Shown here: piece by piece, positions 1 to 8,080 of the stretch
How the letters are laid out: the number at the start of each line of letters is the position of its first letter
Position numbering within the stretch: the stretch's first letter is position 1
Assembly (NCBI GenBank): GCA_902791675.1
Contig: CADAWW010000010.1
Coordinates: 1-44,950, forward strand
Length of the DNA: 44,950 nt
Source: an uncultured Bacteroidales bacterium
GTDB lineage: Bacteria > Bacteroidota > Bacteroidia > Bacteroidales > Bacteroidaceae
Reading direction: 5' to 3'
The notes under the pieces: generated by a model
Seen by the model: the letters and a program-made list of their open reading frames with translations, nothing else
What the model was told of the DNA's origin: nothing
Databases searched by the model: none
Position numbers and translations under genes: made by a program

Positions 1-78
1 AAGGATATGGGAGCAGGTTTGTGTGCCGTAACCAAGTTGCAGACATCGCCTGAGATGATATTGGGGTTATTGAAATGA
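1..78 (+). CDS. C-terminal end of an unidentified protein (partial)
   Basis: An open frame runs from the first base to a TGA at 76-78 and encodes the last 25 residues of a protein, ending in SPEMILGLLK. A strong intrinsic terminator starts 24 nt after the stop, which supports this being a real 3' end. The fragment is too short to assign to a family. Confidence 0.55.
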   Translation, partial: KDMGAGLCAVTKLQTSPEMILGLLK

Positions 79-102
79 ACGGACCAGAAAACAAGAAACC
101 CG

Positions 103-134
103 GATGTGCTTGATAATCAGGCACATCATTTTTT
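103..134 (+). terminator. Rho-independent terminator
   Basis: GATGTGC (103-109) pairs with GCACATC (121-127), and the bases between them pair further (TTGAT with ATCAG), giving a nearly continuous 12-bp stem. Six T residues follow at 129-134. It lies just after the partial gene at the left edge. Confidence 0.85.
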
Positions 135-182
135 ATGCTTTCAGGAGTTGAAAAATTGTTGGAAAATAATGTGCTGCAGATG

Positions 183-213
183 TTTCGGAAGTCAGATTTT
201 TGATGTACATTTG
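183..213 (+). promoter_or_regulatory. Bacteroidetes-type promoter for the BRO-family gene
   Basis: TACATTTG at 206-213 matches the -7 consensus TAnnTTTG. TTTC at 183-186 stands 19 nt upstream in the -33 position. Transcription would start near 220, about 50 nt before the ATG at 273. Confidence 0.5.
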
Positions 214-272
214 CAGCGCTTAGCGTGACCTGAAACACCGCAGGGGCGTAGGCACATTAAAAGAAAATAGGA

Positions 273-1020
273 ATGACAAAGAAACAAGCAATACAACTAT
301 TTGAGGAGCGCAAAGTGCGTACTGTGTGGGACGACGAGCAGGAGAAGTGGTACTTCTGTGTAGTAGATATTGTGGAAGCACTAACAGATAGTGTAAACCC
401 AACTGATTACATTAAGAAAATGAAGAAGCGTGACCCTGAACTTGCCAAAGGGTGGGGACAAATTGTCACCCCCCTTTCCGTTCAGACTGCAGGTGGTAAA
501 CAGAGGGTCAATTGCGCAACGCAACAGGGTATTTTCCGCATCATACAGTCAATCCCATCTAAAAAGGCTGAGCCCTTCAAGCAATGGATGGCACAGGTGG
601 CCAGCCAGCGCCTTGACCAGATGCAAGACCCTGAGCTGAGCATAGAGCAGGCAATTGTTGACTATAGGCGCTTAGGTTATAGCGAGGCTTGGATCAACCA
701 GCGCATCAAGTCGATAGAGGTACGTAAGGAACTGACCGACGAGTGGAAGCGAACAGGCGTTAAGGAGGGATTGGAATATGCCTCGCTGACTGACATCATC
801 ACACGCGAATGGAGCGGATTTACCACTAAGCAATATAAGCATTATAAGGGCTTGAAGAAAGAGAATCTTTCAGACACAAGTTGCAAGAGAAGGCGGCAGT
901 GTGGCTAAGGCAGCACGCAAACAACTTGAAAGCAAACTGGGCCGTAGTGTCATCACCAAGGATAAAGCTAGCGATTATTTACTGCCTGAAAAAGATGAAT
1001 CCCAACAAGAAGACAAATAA
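273..1020 (+). pseudogene. BRO-N family protein, broken by an internal deletion and frameshift
   Basis: Residues 1-110 look like a Bro-N domain of the phage-antirepressor and DNA-damage-inducible type (WYFCVVDIVEALT near the start, then FRIIQSIPSKKAEPFKQW). A conserved helical region follows (SIEQAIVDYRRLGYSEAW, then SLTDIITREWSG). After KGLKKENL the frame leaves the family pattern and stops at 908. The expected C-terminus (QVAREGGSVAKAARKQLESK) reappears in another frame from about 877 and ends at the TAA at 1018-1020. Relatives I recall carry about 35-40 more residues at this junction, so a segment appears deleted and the frame shifted. Relatives lie in phage or mobile regions, and the neighbour is a transposon remnant. 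The product as read would be 211 residues with a wrong tail. Confidence 0.75.
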
Positions 1021-1021
1021 C

Positions 1022-1311
1022 GATGAAGTTAAGACGTTCATCAACGAAGTAAGGTTGAAAGGCAGCAAACTACCTGACGGTGAAATAGAGAAATAGGCAA
1101 TGCAGACGAGAAGAAAGAATTCGTTCTGCGCAACTGGTCATACTACGAATTACAGACGATGATAAAATATAAGGCTGCAAAATATGGTATCAAAGTAGAG
1201 AAAATACGCCCAGCACACACTAGCCGCACCTGCTCGTGGTGTGGACAGCCAGGATTTCGTCAAGGAGAGACATTCATCTGCGAGAATCCAGAATGCGAAA
1301 AGTGTGGCAAA
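1022..1311 (+). pseudogene. TnpB (IS200/IS605 OrfB) C-terminal remnant
   Basis: From 1084 the frame reads a typical TnpB end: EFVLRNWSYYELQTMIKYKA, then GIKVEKIRPAHTSRTCSWCG, then FICENPECEKCGK. This is the last part of the RuvC-like nuclease followed by the four-cysteine zinc ribbon (CSWC and CEKC). The segment 1022-1095 is in the neighbouring frame and would join if one A were added near 1092, so it may be more of the same gene. The N-terminal two thirds are absent, and similarity stops after CGKK near 1311, before the usual final D-x-N-A-A active-site motif. TnpB is the RNA-guided nuclease of IS200/IS605 elements. This copy cannot be functional. No tnpA or guide-RNA end is visible. Confidence 0.75.
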
Positions 1312-1351
1312 AAAGAAAACCCCGAAAATCCTCGCGTTTACGGTTTACTGT

Positions 1352-1795
1352 GGTTCTTCTTCAATTTAGTTGAAAAACAAAAACCTCAAAAACCCTCTGC
1401 TGCTGTCTGTGACCTACGGCCTTCATGCTGCCCTCATGTCTATGCGTTCATCATGGCTTTGCACGCAAAGCACAGACAACAACAGAGAAAAAACATCGGC
1501 TTTCAGCCTAAAAAAACTTTCGGTTACCATTTATTTAACGACTTAACATGTAAATACGTTGTTTAACCCACAATGCGCAGCTTTTTAGTGGAGCAAGGCG
1601 AAACGGTGTTTTTTCTTCTGGTTAGGTTGAAATCTCGAAAGAGATTGATGGTGTGGCTGGGTGCTTTTATCTGGAAGCCTGGCTTACAAGGAAAAGAACA
1701 CAGACATAGCATCAGAGACGGAGTCTCAACCTAAGCAGAAGGGTTTTTGCGGTTTTTGTTAATCAACTACTTTTCAACAAAAGTGAAGAAGAACC
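1352..1795. repeat. Pair of imperfect inverted repeats bounding a non-coding segment
   Basis: The sequence at 1352-1401, starting GGTTCTTCTTCA and ending AAAAACCCTCTGCT, is matched on the opposite strand by 1734-1795. Both copies share the blocks GGTTCTTCTTCA, TTGAAAA, ACAAAAACC, CAAAAACCC and TCTGCT, with about 12 extra nt in the right copy. The roughly 330 nt between them hold no convincing gene. It looks like a small non-autonomous element or a pair of IS ends. Together with the palindromes at 1844-1882 and the 9-mers near 2040, this is all I see between 1312 and 2095. Confidence 0.6.
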
Positions 1796-1843
1796 TAATC
1801 ATGGGTATTGCTTTCCTTCAAAGATGTACCGCAAAAAGAAAAA

Positions 1844-1882
1844 GTATCCGCGGATACCATGAAATCCCGGTACCGCGGATAC
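1844..1882. repeat. Two GC-rich palindromes in direct repeat
   Basis: GTATCCGCGGATAC at 1844-1857 is a perfect 14-nt palindrome. GGTACCGCGGATAC at 1869-1882 is a near copy with a symmetric CCGCGG centre. They are 25 nt apart start to start, which would place the two sites on nearly the same side of the helix if a protein bound them. No adjacent promoter was recognised. Confidence 0.5.
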
Positions 1883-2036
1883 AGAATACTACCTTCTTAT
1901 ATATGGTGAGAAAACAGTAAAGAGATTACCATTCGTCAGCAAGGGGTAAACTCTGTTGTATCTTTACCACGATAGTTTGTGGAGAATTATATATCTTTTT
2001 CATTGCTTTACGTTTTTAATTAAAAATTAACTCTTA

Positions 2037-2090
2037 AACTTCTTGAACTTCTTGAACTCCTTAAACTTCTTGAACTTCTTAAACTTCTTG
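2037..2090. repeat. 9-bp tandem repeat (AACTTCTTG)
   Basis: Six consecutive 9-mers of the type AACTTCTTG or AACTTCTTA occur at 2037-2090, with degenerate units on both sides. Read from the minus strand it is AAGTTCAAG or AAGTTTAAG. It ends a few bases beyond the stop codon (2096-2098) of the minus-strand secreted protein, so it would lie in that transcript's 3' region. Confidence 0.85.
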
Positions 2091-2095
2091 AACCT

Positions 2096-3283
2096 TTAGT
2101 GTAGTATTTTCTTTCCATTCACAATGTACACACCCTTCTGAGGCTTCTTGTCTAACTTGCGTCCGCTCAGGTCGAATACGTTTTCTATTCCCGTCTCTTC
2201 TTCACCATCAATATTAACAAACATTTTTACGCCTGCATTTTCTACTTCTGTCAATACATCATAGAAATCAAAGTAGGCACGATATCCTTTCATCTTTGTT
2301 GAACCCGCAGAATACCAGAAGTTACCTCCGCTAATAAATAACATCTGTGCTTCAATTTCCGTTTCTGCCACATATGTTCCAATCATCTCGCTCCACTGTT
2401 TCTTTGTACGTTTTATGACAGCATTTGTCGGTTCTTCTTCTGGATCAACTTCTACGTTGTCCAAGGTGAACTCTGTCACAGGTGAAGACACTTTGATGAT
2501 ATACGGATGATTAGCCTCTAACGCTGTCACATTTGAGAAATTGACCGTAATGCCTACAATATTCTCGTCAGCATCCTCTGTTGTCTCATACCCTGTAAAG
2601 TCAGCCAACTGCACGTCATTGCCGAAAACTTCTTTTGTCTGTGCCTCTGTCATAGCGAAAGGCAGACAGATTGTACTCCAGGAATTAGCATTGATAGTTC
2701 TCCTTACGCGAATATCAACAGCCCCGCCGCTGGCCGTCGGCGGCGTTGTGGAGTTCTCGTCAAGGAGAGTGCGGGTATCAGCCGGCTCTCCGATGGTGAT
2801 GGTGAAATCTACATCATCAACATTGTGCACCGATCCGTTTTCATCTGAAATGGTACCATTTATCAACTTTCCGTTCAGCACATCGCCCACGTTCACATCT
2901 CCTATTATTTTCAGTCGGAAAGTTACCAATGTTCCTGTCTGCCCAACGATTGGGTCGCTGTTTGCTGTAAGACAACCTACTTTAAGGTATCCTTCGTTAA
3001 TATTTGGAGTAATGGTCGGAGTTTCGTCATAGCAGTCACCAGCGGTATAGGTCACGTATGTATTTTCGTTCTTTACATACGTCACGAATGCCAGTTGCTC
3101 AGGCGCTTGCAGCCAGAAGGTATACCCAGAGCAGGTACTGCCAGCATCCAAAGAGAAAGTTACTGCTACATCAGCCTCTCCGTTTTTAGGTAGCGTGATG
3201 TTCTCAACACCGAATGCATCTTCAGCATATGTGCTGCTTGCGAAACAAAGTAATAAGCTTATAAATAAAAATTTCTTTTTCAT
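2096..3283 (-). CDS. Secreted protein with cohesin-like N-terminal domain and Prevotella-type C-terminal tail
   Basis: 395 residues. Residues 1-20 form a signal peptide (MKKKFLFISLLLCFASSTYA). Residues about 22-165 have the beta-rich pattern of cohesin-like domains (VENITLPKNGEADVAVTFSL, then GTLVTFRLKIIGDVNVGD). About residue 190 begins a segment common in Prevotella secreted proteins (INANSWSTICLPFAMTEAQ). The end (LSGRKLDKKPQKGVYIVNGK) looks like a type IX secretion or surface-sorting tail. It follows the large BspA-like gene after 42 nt on the same strand, so the two are probably co-transcribed and both exported. That neighbour ends in dockerin-like repeats, so a cohesin-dockerin type contact is possible, but this is inference. 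No catalytic residues are evident. Confidence 0.8.
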   Translation of the reverse strand: MKKKFLFISLLLCFASSTYAEDAFGVENITLPKNGEADVAVTFSLDAGSTCSGYTFWLQAPEQLAFVTYVKNENTYVTYTAGDCYDETPTITPNINEGYLKVGCLTANSDPIVGQTGTLVTFRLKIIGDVNVGDVLNGKLINGTISDENGSVHNVDDVDFTITIGEPADTRTLLDENSTTPPTASGGAVDIRVRRTINANSWSTICLPFAMTEAQTKEVFGNDVQLADFTGYETTEDADENIVGITVNFSNVTALEANHPYIIKVSSPVTEFTLDNVEVDPEEEPTNAVIKRTKKQWSEMIGTYVAETEIEAQMLFISGGNFWYSAGSTKMKGYRAYFDFYDVLTEVENAGVKMFVNIDGEEETGIENVFDLSGRKLDKKPQKGVYIVNGKKILH

Positions 3284-3325
3284 AAAGATATTATTTTAGA
3301 TTTTTATTATTCCATTTAAGTATTG

Positions 3326-6300
3326 TTATTCTGGTTCTTTGTCGTCCCAGATGAGATGGTACTCACGGGTAAATCCGGCAATTTTTCCAACAAGTAGGTT
3401 AACGACGGTTACAGCATCGCCAATGTCTATCTGTCCGTTTTTATTTGTGTCAGCAGCTTTATCTACAAAGTTCGTTGATGACTTGCCAACCAGATAATTT
3501 ACAATGCTTACTGCATCTCCGATATCTACGCCTCCATTTCCGTTCACATCACCCATTATATAATCCTCAACAGTTACAGCCGACCTTGTATCTGGGAGTG
3601 TTACCAGCGTGCCGTCAGGCTTAGAATAGGAGGCATTTTTTATTTCTATAGCATAATCTCCTTCTGCCATGTTCTCGGGAACCTCTATTGTTACTAAGCG
3701 GATGGCTCCATCGTTACCCGTCAACTCCTCTGAGTTACCTGATAGGGTAGAGAGACTATATATATTTTCACCTTTATAATTAAAGGTGCGTGTATGGTCT
3801 TCATGGCGGTTGCTTAATTCATCTATGTATTTCCCGTTGTCATTCTTTGCCACTGTGATGCCTTCAGGGAGAACCAAATCAAAAACGTAGGCAGTAGCTG
3901 CATTTGCATTTTTCAGGCATATCTCCATTTGTGCCTTGTCTCCGACTCTTGCAGTAAACGGTACAATGTAGATAACATTATCCAATTGCGAGATATTTGC
4001 ATAAATATTGCCATTAACATAGACCTGAGCATGAGTAGAGAATGGTAGCGGGTATGAATCAGCAGCATTCCCTGTAAGATTCTGTGTCCAGTTTATACTG
4101 CTCTGGTCTCCGTTAAGCAAATAGCATAGCTCTCCGCTCGTCAATTGGGTAGATGTCACTTGCGTGCCTGCACTGGCATCACCCATAGCGTTCAGGTAGT
4201 AGCAGTTGGTGATATGGGTTGAAGAGATCGGGTCGCGGACAAAGGTATTGCTCTCGGTCACATTAAGGTCATCCACATTTGCAACGAACAGGCAATTGTC
4301 AATTGTGATATTTTCTGAATTGCCATCACGTCCGATACCAATGATACCACCTCTGTGGTGGGCATTGCTGCCCTGGAACGAACCAGCCACCACACAGTAT
4401 TCCACTATGCTTTCCTGCCCGTCGTAAGTTGCGATACCGGCAATTCCGCCGTCTGCGCAATCGCCGTCAATGTTGCTCACAATGTCTACATCGCTTACAC
4501 AATGGCTTACCTTTCCGCTTTTCAGCTCAGAAACGATACCTGCACTGAATTTGGATACGCTTTCCACATGACCTGCTACACGCAGGTTCTTAATAACACC
4601 ACCTTTGCCTAATGTCCTGAAGAGGGCTGCAATCTGCCAACTATCGGGATTATTAATGTTTACCGTGATGGTATGCCCGTTGCCATCGAACGTACCGCGA
4701 TAACCGTTAAGACCGATGTGTTGGAAATGGTTATCAAGAGAATTTCCGGTAATAGTATATCCGGTATAGTCAATGTCTGCAGTAAGCTGAGCACAGATAT
4801 CCGCGTTAGCAGCAGTAGACAGAATAGCGAAATTGCATAAATCTTCAGCCGTGCCAATCTGATAAACTCCATCCACCTTAGTCAATTCGTTTTCTGCCTT
4901 GTTGTAGGTAAAAGTAGTCAGATTCGAACATTCTTGGAATGCAATCCTGTTAAGATCTGTAATTCCGTCTGGAATCGTGATTGAGGTCAATGCGCTACAG
5001 CCCAAAAACGAATGCCCTCTAAGGTGTTTCAGCGATTCAGGAAGGGATACTGATTCCAATGATGTGCAATTTCGGAACGCATTATCACCTATAGTAATAA
5101 CACCTTCAGGAATGGTGACAGACGTCAGTGCCTGGAATTCACAGAAAGCAAAATTCCCGATGCTCGTCACACCAGATTGTATAACAATAGTCTTAATTTG
5201 ATTTTTGAATCTGGTCCATGGCGTATTATCATCCCAGAAATCAAACATATTCCCTGTCCCTGAGATTGTCAGTGTACCTGTATCTTCATCGAAGGACCAT
5301 GCAAGGTTATCTCCGCACTTGGTGCCCATTTCTGATAAACTTGTATATAAGCCACAGTCAGCGTACATTGGTCCTTCATTCTGATGTACATGGAATGCCA
5401 GTACGTTTAGTTGCCCTGGTCTCAGTAAAGCCTTCTGTGCACTGGTTAACTTGTATATCACGCATTCATTATAACCATCAGTAGCCGACCATATCAGTTC
5501 ACCGTTGAGATAGTATTCGCATGGCGCATCATCGTGTCCGCAGGCAAGGAAAAGTTCTGCAGGTATTTCCCCGTCGTAATAGAAAGTGCGCCTAGCATAG
5601 ATGTCACCATAGTGATCACACCAATTGTTTAATGGAGCTGTTCTTTCTTCCCAATTGCATGTGTAGTCAACATCGTACCAGTTCTTTCCGTTTGCATCCG
5701 CCTCTGGGACTCCCACTACATTGTTAGAATAGTTGGTATCGTCAACACCAGAATCGTATGTAATAGCTTGAACAGAATACTCTGCACCAGACCATTTGTT
5801 AGAAAGCAGATTGGTAACCTGTGGGGATATTGCTACAATCGTGCCAAATTTATTCCAAGATGAAGAATTAGTGTAACTCTCTAAAGAAGTAGGAGGTACA
5901 TGGAGCGTTGCGGAACTGATGGGCGAACTACCGAAGGCATTGCTACTTGTCCCTGGCGCATTTTCTGCATAACACCAAACATCAGTCAGTCCTGAGCAAC
6001 CAGAGAACGCATATTCTCCGATGCTTGTCACGCTATTGGGAATGTTAACTGATGTTGCCCAACGTCTACATTTCACAACAGAATTATTTTTAATTAACAA
6101 GCCTTCAATTGTTTCTTCGTCGCATAAAGTTGCGCCCCAATTATTGTCATCCAATAATGCTGTATTGTTAACAAAAGAATCAGATGTGAAATAACAGCCA
6201 TAGAACGCATTGTCTCTGATGCTTGTCACGCTACTGGGTATGTTGATGGAGGTGAGGCTTGAGCAATTCCAGAACGCAGAGTATCCGATGCTTGTCACGC

Positions 6301-7003
6301 TGCTGGGTATGCTGACAGAGGTGAGGCTCGAGCAACCAAAGAACGCACTGCCTTCGATGCTTGTCACGCCCTCCGGTATGTTGACGGAGGTGAGGCTCGA
6401 ACAGGCGTAGAACGCACAGTCTCCGATGCTTGTCACGCTGCTGGGTATGGTGACAGAGGTGAGGCTAGAGCAATATTCGAACGCCTTGTCTGCGATGCTT
6501 GTCACGCTGCTGGGTATGGTGACAGAGGTGAGGCTAGAGCAATATTCGAACGCCCGGTCTCCGATGTTTGTCACGCCCTCCGGTATGTTGACGGAGGTGA
6601 GGCTCTCACAGAAGTAGAACGCATAGTCTGCGATGCTTGTCACGCTGTTGGGTATGTTGACAGAGGTGAGTTCTGAGCAACCACAGAACGCTTGTTCTCC
6701 GATGCTTGTCACGCCCTCCGGTATGTTGACAGAGGTGAGGCTTGAGCAATCACAGAACGCAGAGTATCCGATGCTTGTCACGGTATAGGATGTTTCGCCA
6801 ATATAAAGTGTGGCGGGAATCGTCAAGTCTGCAGGTATAGTGCCACTGATGGCTGGGGTTAAATTATCTTTGTATATACTCGCTGTGCTTTCCGATATTG
6901 AAAAACTCCACACGGTTCCATTGGCATCAGTCCACTCATATGCCGATGCTGTCATGCTGGTCAAGAAAGCCAGCAGGGTAATTATAAGATGTTTTGGTTT
7001 CAT
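3326..7003 (-). CDS. BspA-like leucine-rich repeat surface protein with cohesin-like and dockerin-like C-terminus
   Basis: 1225 residues. A signal peptide spans residues 1-21. Residues about 70-290 hold roughly ten 23-residue BspA/LRR_5 repeats with the pattern C-SSLTSVNIP-SVTSIG--AF. One further repeat lies near 325, then a beta-sandwich segment at about 400-545 that resembles a carbohydrate-binding fold (AELFLACGHDDAPCEYYLNG). A second LRR block covers about 570-690. A GLUG-like beta-helix follows at about 720-940 (YRGTFDGNGHTI, GGIAGIA). A cohesin-like domain lies at about 985-1130. Two dockerin-like calcium loops (GDVNGNGGVDIGDAVSIVNY and ADTNKNGQIDIGDAVTVVNL) sit at about 1150-1208. BspA-type proteins bind host matrix or other cells. 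Having cohesin-like and dockerin-like parts in one chain suggests assembly on the surface, which is inference. It lies 12 nt after the 181-aa gene. Confidence 0.85.
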   Translation of the reverse strand: MKPKHLIITLLAFLTSMTASAYEWTDANGTVWSFSISESTASIYKDNLTPAISGTIPADLTIPATLYIGETSYTVTSIGYSAFCDCSSLTSVNIPEGVTSIGEQAFCGCSELTSVNIPNSVTSIADYAFYFCESLTSVNIPEGVTNIGDRAFEYCSSLTSVTIPSSVTSIADKAFEYCSSLTSVTIPSSVTSIGDCAFYACSSLTSVNIPEGVTSIEGSAFFGCSSLTSVSIPSSVTSIGYSAFWNCSSLTSINIPSSVTSIRDNAFYGCYFTSDSFVNNTALLDDNNWGATLCDEETIEGLLIKNNSVVKCRRWATSVNIPNSVTSIGEYAFSGCSGLTDVWCYAENAPGTSSNAFGSSPISSATLHVPPTSLESYTNSSSWNKFGTIVAISPQVTNLLSNKWSGAEYSVQAITYDSGVDDTNYSNNVVGVPEADANGKNWYDVDYTCNWEERTAPLNNWCDHYGDIYARRTFYYDGEIPAELFLACGHDDAPCEYYLNGELIWSATDGYNECVIYKLTSAQKALLRPGQLNVLAFHVHQNEGPMYADCGLYTSLSEMGTKCGDNLAWSFDEDTGTLTISGTGNMFDFWDDNTPWTRFKNQIKTIVIQSGVTSIGNFAFCEFQALTSVTIPEGVITIGDNAFRNCTSLESVSLPESLKHLRGHSFLGCSALTSITIPDGITDLNRIAFQECSNLTTFTYNKAENELTKVDGVYQIGTAEDLCNFAILSTAANADICAQLTADIDYTGYTITGNSLDNHFQHIGLNGYRGTFDGNGHTITVNINNPDSWQIAALFRTLGKGGVIKNLRVAGHVESVSKFSAGIVSELKSGKVSHCVSDVDIVSNIDGDCADGGIAGIATYDGQESIVEYCVVAGSFQGSNAHHRGGIIGIGRDGNSENITIDNCLFVANVDDLNVTESNTFVRDPISSTHITNCYYLNAMGDASAGTQVTSTQLTSGELCYLLNGDQSSINWTQNLTGNAADSYPLPFSTHAQVYVNGNIYANISQLDNVIYIVPFTARVGDKAQMEICLKNANAATAYVFDLVLPEGITVAKNDNGKYIDELSNRHEDHTRTFNYKGENIYSLSTLSGNSEELTGNDGAIRLVTIEVPENMAEGDYAIEIKNASYSKPDGTLVTLPDTRSAVTVEDYIMGDVNGNGGVDIGDAVSIVNYLVGKSSTNFVDKAADTNKNGQIDIGDAVTVVNLLVGKIAGFTREYHLIWDDKEPE
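6195..6790 (-). repeat. 69-bp tandem repeats encoding LRR units
   Basis: The motif GATGCTTGTCAC (once GATGTTTGTCAC) recurs every 69 bp at about 6218, 6287, 6356, 6425, 6494, 6563, 6632, 6701 and 6770. Each period encodes one 23-residue LRR. The units from about 6425 and 6494 are nearly identical at DNA level, including the stretch GAGCAATATTCGAACGCC, which indicates recent duplication. A multiple of three in each unit lets the number change without breaking the frame. Confidence 0.85.
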
Positions 7004-7015
7004 AGCTTGTTTTTT

Positions 7016-7561
7016 TTATGGTTGGACTAATAATGTGGTCTCAATTGTTTCTTCCTCCACAGTTACATGAACTGTTTTCTTTTTGATTGTTACAGAGAAC
7101 GCTGGGACATCCACTTTCTTGAAGCTTACAGTACGGTTTGTGAAATCGATAACATCCACCTGGAAGAAACCAATGAAATAAAACTTCTTATTAACCTTCA
7201 AGAAAACCATCCGCTTGATGTTTACATCATAGTTGGGATCTTTTTGGATATGTTTTTGGAAGTCACTAAGGCTGAGATTAGTATTTTTCTTTTCAATAAG
7301 TGTTTTTCCGCCATTTGTAAGAATGTTGGTCCAGGGCGTTCCCGCATCGTAGCTCGGGCACCAGACAGCGATGTTGGTCTTTAACCCATTCCTTACCATA
7401 AACCCAAAACCTTTACGCGGCGGTATATATGCACCAAATGCGTTTGCAATATCTCTTATGAGCCTAAATACTTGGTTGATGTGGATTGTTGCAGGTGTAG
7501 TGGTTGCCACCATCTTTGTCTTGCTGACGGTGACCTTCTTCTTCGAGATTAATGTTACCAT
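7016..7561 (-). CDS. Uncharacterised 181-aa protein
   Basis: 181 residues and not recognised. The N-terminus is basic with no signal peptide or membrane segment (MVTLISKKKVTVSKTKMVAT). A central part reads IANAFGAYIPPRKGFGFMVR and then WCPSYDAGTPWTNIL. The C-terminal half is rich in Lys, Val and Thr and looks beta-stranded (RMVFLKVNKKFYFIGFFQVD). It sits 16 nt after the small signal-peptide gene and 12 nt before the BspA-like gene on the same strand, so it is likely in the same operon. Because its neighbours are exported and it is not, it may be an intracellular partner or an unrelated passenger. The long open frame and tight spacing support it being real. Confidence 0.6.
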   Translation of the reverse strand: MVTLISKKKVTVSKTKMVATTTPATIHINQVFRLIRDIANAFGAYIPPRKGFGFMVRNGLKTNIAVWCPSYDAGTPWTNILTNGGKTLIEKKNTNLSLSDFQKHIQKDPNYDVNIKRMVFLKVNKKFYFIGFFQVDVIDFTNRTVSFKKVDVPAFSVTIKKKTVHVTVEEETIETTLLVQP

Positions 7562-7577
7562 AATTCTATGATTTTAT

Positions 7578-7760
7578 TTAATGATTATTTTGCGTGTACC
7601 TCATAATATATATATCATGCTGGGGTGAGGAAACGCCGTTCATGTCAGAATCCCAACTAAGTTCGCTGACTGTAAACGTGTCATCCGTGGGTGTACCCTG
7701 CGCCCCAACCATTATCGGCATGAGAGCACTCATAAGAAATAGAAGTAGAATCTTTTTCAT
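7578..7760 (-). CDS. Short signal-peptide protein, possibly truncated
   Basis: I take the ATG at 7760, giving 60 residues. An in-frame ATG at 7796 would add 12 polar residues in front of a clear signal peptide, which is less likely. Residues 1-20 (MKKILLLFLMSALMPIMVGA) are a signal peptide, followed by a short acidic stretch (TDDTFTVSELSWDSDMNG). It would be first in the operon leading to the BspA-like gene. It could be a short secreted peptide or the leftover front of a longer surface protein. Confidence 0.5.
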   Translation of the reverse strand: MKKILLLFLMSALMPIMVGAQGTPTDDTFTVSELSWDSDMNGVSSPQHDIYIMRYTQNNH

Positions 7761-7940
7761 TTGCTTATTAATATTATTGTTTTTCATTGTTATCATAATA
7801 TTGTTTTAGTATTTCCTTCAGCACACAAACGCGGTGTGAGCCTTCTGGCACTCTCTGTTGGAAGGATGAGGAATAACCAGTGATATTAAGAATTAATCTT
7901 TTTTCCTACTATCCCACATCCGTAAGTATATATTTCGGAA

Positions 7941-7971
7941 CAAAAATACGCCTTTATGCTATGAACAACAA
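7941..7971 (-). promoter_or_regulatory. Possible promoter for the surface-protein operon
   Basis: On the minus strand TATTTTTG (7948 to 7941) fits the -7 consensus TAnnTTTG, and a TTG (7971 to 7969) lies 20 nt upstream of it. The start would be near 7934, leaving a long leader of about 170 nt before the ATG at 7760. The leader contains a small hairpin, CACAC with GTGTG, near 7822-7840. Confidence 0.4.
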
Positions 7972-8053
7972 TGTCATTTCTATGTCATTTTATGAATATA
8001 GAAATTAAATGCTACTTTTCTTCATCCGGTTAGGTACTTGTAGGATTTTCTTG

Positions 8054-8061
8054 TATATTTG
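8054..8061 (+). promoter_or_regulatory. -7 promoter element of the putative regulator gene
   Basis: TATATTTG matches TAnnTTTG. The transcript would start near 8068, about 13 nt before the ATG at 8081, so the leader is very short. No good -33 element was found at 19-20 nt. This placement supports the start at 8081 over the longer frame from 8009. Confidence 0.5.
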
Positions 8062-8080
8062 CAACATAATAATAAGGTAT

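Noticed and set aside
1312-1566. Continuation of the TnpB frame beyond the zinc ribbon
   Set aside because: After CGKK the peptide no longer resembles TnpB and it runs through the left inverted repeat, so it is not part of the gene.
8009-8080. Longer start for the putative DNA-binding protein
   Set aside because: The extra 24 codons cover the TATATTTG promoter element and give a hydrophobic stretch unlike the rest of the protein.
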